A DNA stretch of 64,000 nt, taken from Ectobius pallidus. Lineage: Eukaryota > Arthropoda > Insecta > Blattodea > Ectobiidae. Made by a program: the position numbers and the translations under genes. The first letter of the stretch is position 1. Each line of letters starts with the position of its first letter. The stretch spans positions 142,935,686 to 142,999,685 of the forward strand of contig CAXKWD010000005.1 in NCBI GenBank assembly GCA_964059195.1, written 5' to 3'. Positions 50,001 through 59,525 of this stretch are shown here, piece after piece. The notes under the pieces are model-generated. The model saw only the letters and a list, made by a program, of their open reading frames with translations. It searched no databases and had not been told where the DNA came from.

Positions 50001-53000
50001 TCTCAATAAATTATCCTCAGTTTGAGCTATGTAATCCATTTAATGTGATATGTAACTCATAACTCACGCAAATGCCACAGAACACACTTACTACACAACT
50101 TTACTCCACCCCCTGAGTAGGAGTAAATATTGGCCTTATTTACTCCACAACTTACTACGTTAGTAACGTACTCCGTGTTGGTGCTCTCCACCACTTGTGG
50201 AGTAAGTTCATTTACTCTGGGAGTAAATAAAATATTTACTTCTTTAGTACATTGCTCTAGGTTGAAGGTCGCCGAGTTTAGTTTACTCCTTACTAAAAGA
50301 GTACGGTTACTAAAAGAGTAGCTTACTAAAGTAGTTAGAACTAAAGAAGTAAGGTTTACTAAAAGAGTTAATGGCATGAGTTTGGTGCACGCCACCCTCA
50401 GTGTTGAGTTTCGTGCAATTTTTCTATTTTTAATTACCATCAGTTTAAAATTACCATTATTTGCATTCCCATACGTTATGGCTTTTTTACTTGTGAGCAA
50501 CTCATAATACATGCATATTCTGTAATACCGCTATCAAAAATGGCAAAATATGCAAAACATATATCATAAAATGAACATTACTTGCTTACGCAGTTTTAAG
50601 CATTTTCTATGATCCTTCGATTAAAAGCAATGTATTTTTGATGTTGAATCGATTAATATATTGATATTCATGGAGATTTGTGATAATTGATAAATGGAGG
50701 TGCTTGGAGGAGGGGAACCAGCCACAGTAGATCAACCAGCTATATTGTGCTCATTTTTACTATTATTGCCTAAAAACACTTGTATGAGATTTTAAGCCGC
50801 AGGTGTATTTCACTGGGCTTAATCTAGGCAAAAAAGAGCAGCTTATTTTCAGATAAATAAAACACTTGTATGAGATTTTAAGCTGCAGGTGTATTTCACT
50901 GGGCTTAATCTAGGCAAAAAAGTGCAGCTTATTTTCAGATAAATACAGTATCTGGTTATATTTGGGAAGAAATCTGAAGTACAGCCGGCTGCAAAAAGAT
51001 GGGCTGACTCTTTTTTGTTAGAAAATTAAAGTTTTATGGAGTTGTTCACAAATTAATGTAAACAAACTTGCATTCATTGTTGTGGCTTTTTCATTGAGAG
51101 AAGGTTTGTACCAAAGGTTGTGGATTCACTTTTTGTTATACGTTAATAAACATTAGTTAAAAGTATAGGAAGTTTTTAGTCTTATACCCTCAAAAACGAG
51201 GGTATAAGACTAAAAACTTCCTATACTTTTACTTCTTCCCTCAAAGAAAATTCAAGATGAAATTTATCAATAAACATTAGTTACTCTAAAACAAATTAAA
51301 ACGAAGTGATATAAACAGTGGAGCATACTGAATATTGAGAAAAGTCAAAAATAAAAACACAATTTCACTTAGTCAACTTTAAAAAAAACTGATGACGGGA
51401 TGATGGGACAAACACTCCCGAAACTAGTCCAGTTTTTAAAAAAATTGAAGTAAGTGGAGTTAAAAGTGTTTTTATTTTCGACTTGACTCAATAATGTTAC
51501 TCTATTTATTAAACTTTAAAACATTTCAACTTCAGCTGAGATATGCTGACAAGTTTGCTTCTCTGTTTACCAGACATCCTCCAGGTTGTATTAATTTTAA
51601 AATAAGGTCATTGTCCTTAGGGATGTCAAAATTTGTAAGTTTTTTTTTTTTTATGTGTACTTTTTCCTAAACAGTTAAATGAAATGGTTTCTGAACACAT
51701 TTGTTGGATTAATTTTTTTTTTTTTATAATTTATTCTTTTATGTTATAAACTAAAGTAAACACAGAACAACTCTGAACATGAGGCAGAACAGGCAAAGTC
51801 ACGTGATGAGTGACAAGGGAATAAGTTTGTTGCTGTGATGTACAGTTAAAGGAAAAGTAAACTGAAAATTCAGTGTCACTTTCTTCGTACGGATTGAAAG
51901 AAAATGTTTTTATTAAATGATATTCACTGTTAGAAATGTTTTATACCTTCACATTTAATCACAAAACGAATATGTTTATTGTAACGCGGTGGGCGCGTGA
52001 CGTCACGCCTGACGAGTGCTTGGCTCAGTCTCGCCCGGTGAAAGAGAGTTCACAGTATTCTGTGTACTGTTACAGTTTTTTAGTGAGTATCTGTTCAAAC
52101 AATGGTTTATTGTTGTGTTGTGGGGTGTACATACTCATTTATTTATTTATTTATTCATTTAATACTCATCATTATGTACATACTCATCGTCGAAGAGTGA
52201 TAACACACTTAAAATATCTTTCCATCGATTTCCCAACAGAGATAAGTCACCCGAACGTTATTATAAGCAATGGCCGATAAAAATAAAAAGAGAAAAATTT
52301 GTTCCTAGTAAATACAGTACGGTTTGTTCACAACATTTTGAAGGAAATGATACCGAGCTTTCGGTACAGTTACGAAAACAGTTAACTGGAGAAACCCCGC
52401 AATCTGTTTAAAAAAGAAGTGCTGTGCCATCACTTCTTTTGCGTGGGAAATCTGAAACACCGCCAATGAAGAAAAGAAAATCGTCGTACTTGAGGAAGAA
52501 GGAAATGAGAGAGTTGTTGCAAGATTCGAACAGTAATCCATCAGTATCCGGGAATGGACAAATCATGAATGTGGAATCTAGTATTTATGACGAAAATTCA
52601 GTTTCTAACAGCGTAGGCGCACAGTGTGAACTAGGAAATGAAACTTATGTCAATGTTTGCTCAGATTCATTGAATGTTTCTTCTAGAAATTGTGATTTAG
52701 ATAGCTTTTTTAGCATTTCAGACATTTCTACTACCGCAAAAGATGATTCTGAATCTGAAAGTGACTCTGTTCGTATCTTGAAAAATATTTTGTTTTTGAA
52801 CTGTATTAGCTCTAAGTATTAACTGATAACGCCTGGCAACTAGTGTATCTTTATTTATAATAACGCTATCGAATGAGGCAGGTTGCGTTATACAGTCCAC
52901 AACCCCCTTCTGTTCACAAATTACTTCCGAGTCCCAACAACACACACTCTCGTGGCCTTTTTCATACGTAGGCTATACACAGCCCACATTCCGTATTTTC

Positions 53001-56000
53001 TTTTCTTCCTTGCAATTCTTTCAATAATTCCTTGTCATTTTCTTTTCGTGTGAAATTAATTTGTGAATACCGAGATTTGTCCTTATAAGGTAACATTGCA
53101 GACATCTCTATCAACAACAAACACAAATGAGACTTTGTGGTGTATTAGAAACACAGGCGCGAGCATTACAGTAGCTGTTGTCCTGCCAGCGAGTTAGTCA
53201 GGAGTGACGTCACAGGAGCGTTTTACTTCACCCGTACAAGGCGTAATATTGGGCACCTGAAGTTCACGAGATCACCATTCGTTTCGTAATTCAAAGCTCC
53301 GTGCGATGAGATTAAAATAGGAAAATGGTATTTTTTTAGTTTACCCTTCCTTTAACAGAATGCGTTGCCTTGCTAAAGAGATGTACTTTACTTAATTCTT
53401 TGTGTGTTCAAAATCTATTACATATAGGTCTTTTCTGAAACCACCATTAGAAAGCTGTATTTATTTGTAAGGCAACTGTCCAGATCCCATATCTATACGA
53501 CACTTCGTTGAGAAGGTAACTGCTTATTTAAAAAAAAAAAAATACCTTAAAACAATGCTTGCTTATTCCTCTTAGTGAGTAGGCATGCATCTGCCTTCTC
53601 TGTCTGTTAACTCATCAGGGCCACATGTTGCATAACTTCCAATTGACTTATCAATCGTATGTTCTGAGTTGATTTGTGTTTAGTTTAGGGCTGCATGGTT
53701 CAACCCATGGGCCCCATGTGGCCCTTGTGCTTATTTATGTGGCCCTCTTCCACTTTTTTCATTAATTAATAATTAATATATTATAAACTGATGGCATCAT
53801 TTTAAATTGTATTTCATAGTAATCATCTTTGGAAGTTTTGGAGTTTCCGTTAGAATGTTAGGTGGCAGTACAAAAATTTAATAGTACCAGTACATTTCCC
53901 ACAGGAGTGATGGCAGCCCTTTGCGATGGTTCCATCTGTTTTCACCAAAAAAATGTTGTTCCAAAGACATGTCATTGCTCCAAACGGTTTTTAACTCTGC
54001 ATTGTTGTTGAGATATCTAGTTGGTTATGCTTTTAAGTTATTTTAAAATTTTGGAAACAAAGAAGTGACACATTGCAGACTGGTCCCGATTTCAAATAGT
54101 TCGCACCCTCAGAATAGCTTTGTTTAACTGCCCCTTTTAATGTTTTTTACTTTTACTTTTTACCATTAAAGACAGAAGACAGTGAATCAAATTATATATG
54201 GTGTTAAAGGAGGACTTCCAGACAGGATTCAAAGACTATAATGCCTTGAAACCTAAACTTTCACTGTACAACAATCCCATGGAAACTGGAGTGAGCAATC
54301 AACCCTCTGATCTTTAAATGGAGATTTTTGACCTTCATGGAGAACCTTTCTTCCGAGTCAAAAAATGTGACTTTCCCTTGGATTTCTGGAGACTCGTAAC
54401 AAAGGACCATTTTCCTAAACTACATAAATTTGTAATTGAAACACTGTCATTATTTGGTAATACCTACATATGTGGGTGAAAGTACTTTTTCAGTTTTAAA
54501 AACAAAAAATTGCATTGTATCCTGTCTGAGACTTTCATTGACAGATCTTGCAGTAGACATCGAAAACTTGTTTCAGAAAAGCAGTGCCAATCCTCATATT
54601 AATGTCCCCAATTACCTTGATGCATCACAAAGACTCGAAGTTAATTGAATGTATTCTATGTTTTTCTTGTTTGTTTGCTTCTCTTGTTAAAAGAATCTTG
54701 TTTGTTACATTTGTATGTTTAATTGAAGTTTAATTGATTGCCATCTGTATTTTCTTGTGTATTGCATTTAGGCTTGATATGCATTTTTTAAAATTGTGAT
54801 TTGTAAGAGATGGCCCGCCCTTCCTCAGACTATATTCTGTTTGGCCCTCTAACAATGAACGGTTGGACCACACTGAACTAGGGGAAGCATTAGGTTTGTT
54901 CGCAAAGCAGATCCATGACTGCTTGAGAATTTGTTGTACTGCGCATGTCCAGTCTGTAACTTACCTGTGATTTGCACTTTGCGAACGGTTACAAGAATTT
55001 GGAATCGATAGTTTCTGCGTTTAATCGTTATGATATGCAAATAAAATATGTATTTCCCTTTAACATGTTATACATGCAATATACATCGGCAATATAAACT
55101 ATATTTTGGGAAACTTTTAATTATCTTCCATTATTCATATATATAAGTAGCCTATGCTTATAAGTCCGGCGCAATGTTATTGGAGGGAGGAGTCAGGGAC
55201 ATGAAAATAGGTTACTGCGCATGTCTCTGATAACAATTCATGCTAGAGCCTGCAAACTTTTCTTATAATACAGAAACTGTCCATGAGAACTTATCGAACA
55301 GAAGTTTGAAATCAGAATCACGAATTCTCGCTTTGCAGATGCGTATGCAGAAAGAGCACATGCGCGAACGATGTGTTCTGGTTTCTGACTGCTTTGCGAA
55401 CAAACCTATTGCTTCCCTTGCTTCCATGGACTGCCCCATGCTTGTATTCCCGCTGTAAATCTTCCCCATAAATCCAAGTAAAATTTGAATTGATTCATTC
55501 TAAATGTCTGAACTGTGATTTGCTTCATCTGTTTTAGGAGATGACACATTCAAGAAAATTAATCTTTTTCTTGGAATGGGAATTGATTTTTTCCACCAGA
55601 TGGTATATTTTGACTGTGATGTGTTGCTTCTCATGGCTAATGCAGAAGGTGAATACCAGCTTATGCTAGATGGACTTATCAGGAATCTTGATAATCTGGA
55701 ATTGAGTGAATCTCAGAGTAAGTACTACTACCTTTTTATACATTCACTTTATGTTCATTCAGTCATCCATTAACTAATTTAGTTAAAATTAATTTGTTCA
55801 TTAATTGCTTGTCATTAAAACAATTCTCCAGCTGCCCTTGCTCCCTGGTTAATTGACCAAATTGCCTGAATGCCCCTCTGCGAAGCAGAGTGCATCAGAG
55901 TGAGGAAGATGCCTGCTTATCTAAGATAACAACAGAAGTGAATCCTACAATCAGTGCTTTAGTTGGGCCGGTACGCACCGGTACTGCGTACCGGTATAAA

Positions 56001-59000
56001 ATTATTTTCCTTCTACCATACTGGGAAAAATATGTGCTCCGGTACGTCGTACTGGCAGTACAGGAACGAGATTGTCCTAAAATACTTATTAAATGTCTAA
56101 TTCAATACCAAAAATGACAAGCACTATTAAATTCTCCACAGATATGCGTTCTAATCTTCACCTTCGTGTGCATTTCTACAGTTACTTTCTCCTTAGATCA
56201 CATGTTGGCTAGCCACCTTGTTTTCATAAAATGTGTGGGACGTTTTTGATCCTGCTCCATACGTCAGGTCATGACTACAAGGAGGCAATAGGTCAGCAGA
56301 AGAAACTGCATGCAGAAAATGTCAACCGAAGGATTACATTCAGTATGAGGCGATATGGAAAATTTTGAAGTAAGATGAGTACCCCCAAAAAATATTTTCC
56401 AACTAAAGCACTGCCTACAATCAAACTTTATTGTTAGTTGTCAAATTGCTTTCTTCAGTGGCAAATGCTCAGTCTGAAGGGTTGTAAGTTTAATAGTAGC
56501 AACACATTTATAAAAACAAGGTGAATTACAGGAAGTTCAAATCGCTTTTGTTGTATGTTGGCTAGATATGCAGCATACTTCAGAGCAAATAGGAGCCTTC
56601 CATCACTACGAATGCCTTCACAGTAACCAGAAGAAATTGAGCTGGCTCCATCAACCAGTCTAAAATTAATTTTGGATCTGACAAAGCCAATGATTGAAAA
56701 TAATTCAATACCTTAAAATAATTCCATACAATACAATACCATAATAAAAGGAGCAAGATGGGGCAAAGCCTGCCACTTGTTCTTCACTTCCTTCCAGCGG
56801 AGATTCAATGATGCAAAGTTTAGGAATGAAGTTTTTTTGACAGTGAAACTATACTAATTATTCAAAAGAAGTCGAACGTTTGAAACACTTTTAGCTCACT
56901 TACGTACCTTTACTAGGACATGTTTCAAGACACTTTTAGCTCACTTACGTACCTTTACTAGGACATGTTTCAAGACCTCTTGAAACATGTCCTAGTAAAG
57001 TTACATAAGTGAGCTAAAAGTGTTTCAAACGTTCGACTTCTTTTGAATAATTCAATGATGCGTTACACTCAGTCGTTCATCATAATGAGTAAATTTTTTT
57101 AATCATTCTTGAAACAGTTCATTATGTTATTGCATAATATTGTGGATTAGTTGTATTATTTTTTAATAATATTATTTTATTATTTATTATGAATTTATAG
57201 CACCGGTATTATGGATTATTTCATTTTAGACTAGTTGATGGAGCCAGCTCAATTTCTTCTGGTTACTGTGAAGGCATTCGTAGTGATAGAAGGCTCCAAT
57301 TTACTCTGAAGTAGGCTGGACCAATAAAAGCAATTTGAACTTCCTGTCTCCTTGATTTTATATTTGAGTTGCTATTAAACTTCCAGCACTCATAGTTATA
57401 AAAATATTGCTTCCAACAAGAGGTGAAAGGATTGTTTTTACAATAGTTGTTTTATTTTAGCAGTATAATGTATTTTTTTTATTTATCCGTGATTCTGCAT
57501 TGTCCATGTTTTGGTTCCCAATTACCCTGGAAAATAAAATTGAGAATCTACTCTACTCACTCTCCATCCTTTGACATAATTGACCTTCAAGAACTATAAA
57601 AAATTATCTTAAAAATTCTCTAATCATAAGTTCTTTTTTAACGTGAGAGGAAAGTATATTCTTTGCAATATTGAGTGCACTATTAAAACCAATATTTTTA
57701 TTAAAAAAACATTCTATTGCCTTTTGTCCACTTCACAATGAGAACCTAAAACTCAATATAACAATAAACATTGTTCAAGTTTAATTCTTTTAAATTCATT
57801 TGCCATAAAATTGATTTTACAATTTTTTTTCCTAAATTTTCTTTTTATAAACTCATCTACGATTTCAGAGAAGTTATTTTTCAAAGTTATGTCTTTTTCA
57901 GTGCACATTAAAATTAATGAGTTCAACTTATTAGTGAGGGAGGATGATCTCTTAACAATTTTAACTCTGTTTAAAAGTGAAGAAGTTCTTTCTGTAGTAC
58001 AGTTAGTTACTGGGGAAGTTAAAAAAAAATCTATTAACAATTTCACAATTGAGAAAAGTGTTTGCTAAATTATTGTCCTTGATATAAATATAATTTTTCA
58101 AGTTCAACATACATTTTAAAATGTACACACACAACTGATATCTTCTGAATATAACTTACAAAGCTTTGAAGCACCTCCCTCAACTTTTGATGATTCTGAC
58201 GAACTATTCAAATCTTGAAGACACTACTACTTCATATGCTTCTTTCTTTTTTAACAGGTTTTTGCTCTGGGAAAATGCCCAGTCTGCCCATATATAAATC
58301 GGGCGCTGTCTGTTTAAGTGTCTTTGTATATCTATTCATCTGTAAAAATGTTTCCTGGGCAAAAACATTCTTTCATTCAATTTTTCTTTTTATATTAAAA
58401 ACCTGTTAAATCCAAATGATCCAAGCCTCATACAGTGAACTGAAATGGCAGGTATGAGTGGTAGTACTAGTTCTTGTAGTGAGAGTAAAAGAAAATGTTG
58501 TTACTACTGAAGGATGAAGTGTTGAAAATATATTTTTGCACTCCTTAGCTAGTAAGTGTTACTTACGAAAGTTGTTTACATGGATCGTAAGTTGACATTC
58601 CCACACAATCGTGTTGCTAAGGCCGTTGCGATGAGGTTAAATTACTTACGGTCCTTGCGCTACGTCATAATTCATTACGATACACTTCATAATACATGCC
58701 TTTATGAACAAGGCCCCCAGGACAAATATTCGGTTCCCATAACAACAAACACATGCGAATCACTTTCTGAAATAAACATCTCTCTTCAAGAATGTATACA
58801 CATAATATTTTCAGGTAATATCACAATTAATATAATTAAATTGATATAAGTAACCGTCGTGCAAAAAATAGCATGGAACACACGGGCCGTAAAGGCATTT
58901 ACGGGTCTCGAAAACTTAAAAACCCTCGGCTGCGCCTCGGGTTTTCAATCTGTTTCCTCGACCCGTAAACGTGCCTTACGGCACTTGTATCGCAATATGC

Positions 59001-59314
59001 TATATTACAGGGGGTGAATTGATTCCGTTAGGAGGTGAAAGTAAGGACCGAGCTAGATAATCGGTCACTAGGAGGGTAGGAGTGAAGGGTTATTAACCCG
59101 CGATCGCTAGAGCCTGTAGTTGTCACTCCATCACTTGCGTGTTTGATTTGATCTAACATGCATTTTTTCCCCCCTTTTATAGCTATTAAATGCAACTCAA
59201 ATGTGTGGTTTTAACCTACAATAAGTTTCTATGTAACCATTTTAACAAATGTAAAAGCAAATATGTTACTGTTATATATATATTTATTATTATTATTATT
59301 ATTAAAAATAAATA

Positions 59315-59362
<48 letters not shown>

Positions 59363-59485
59363 GATAATAATAATAATAATAATAAGTGGCCTTTCAATAA
59401 AGGTGATTTTTACATGATTCTGGTATTGTAAACATTTAATTTCTGTTAGTATATTATTAATATTGTTATTATGTTGTTATTAGTG

Positions 59486-59525
<40 letters not shown>

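Larger units (their letters stand above)
51850..53351. mobile_element. Second Kolobok-like element with THAP domain (1.5 kb, internally deleted)
   Basis: TTAA at 51846-51849 and 53352-53355; ends AGGAAAAGTAAACT and its near-complement AGTTTACCCTTCCT. Plus strand has a THAP N-terminus, minus strand a ballast-like N-terminus; the DDE part between them is missing. Confidence 0.75.

Noticed and set aside
57811..58068. Plus-strand 85-codon frame
   Set aside because: Shadow of the minus-strand hAT transposase fragment.
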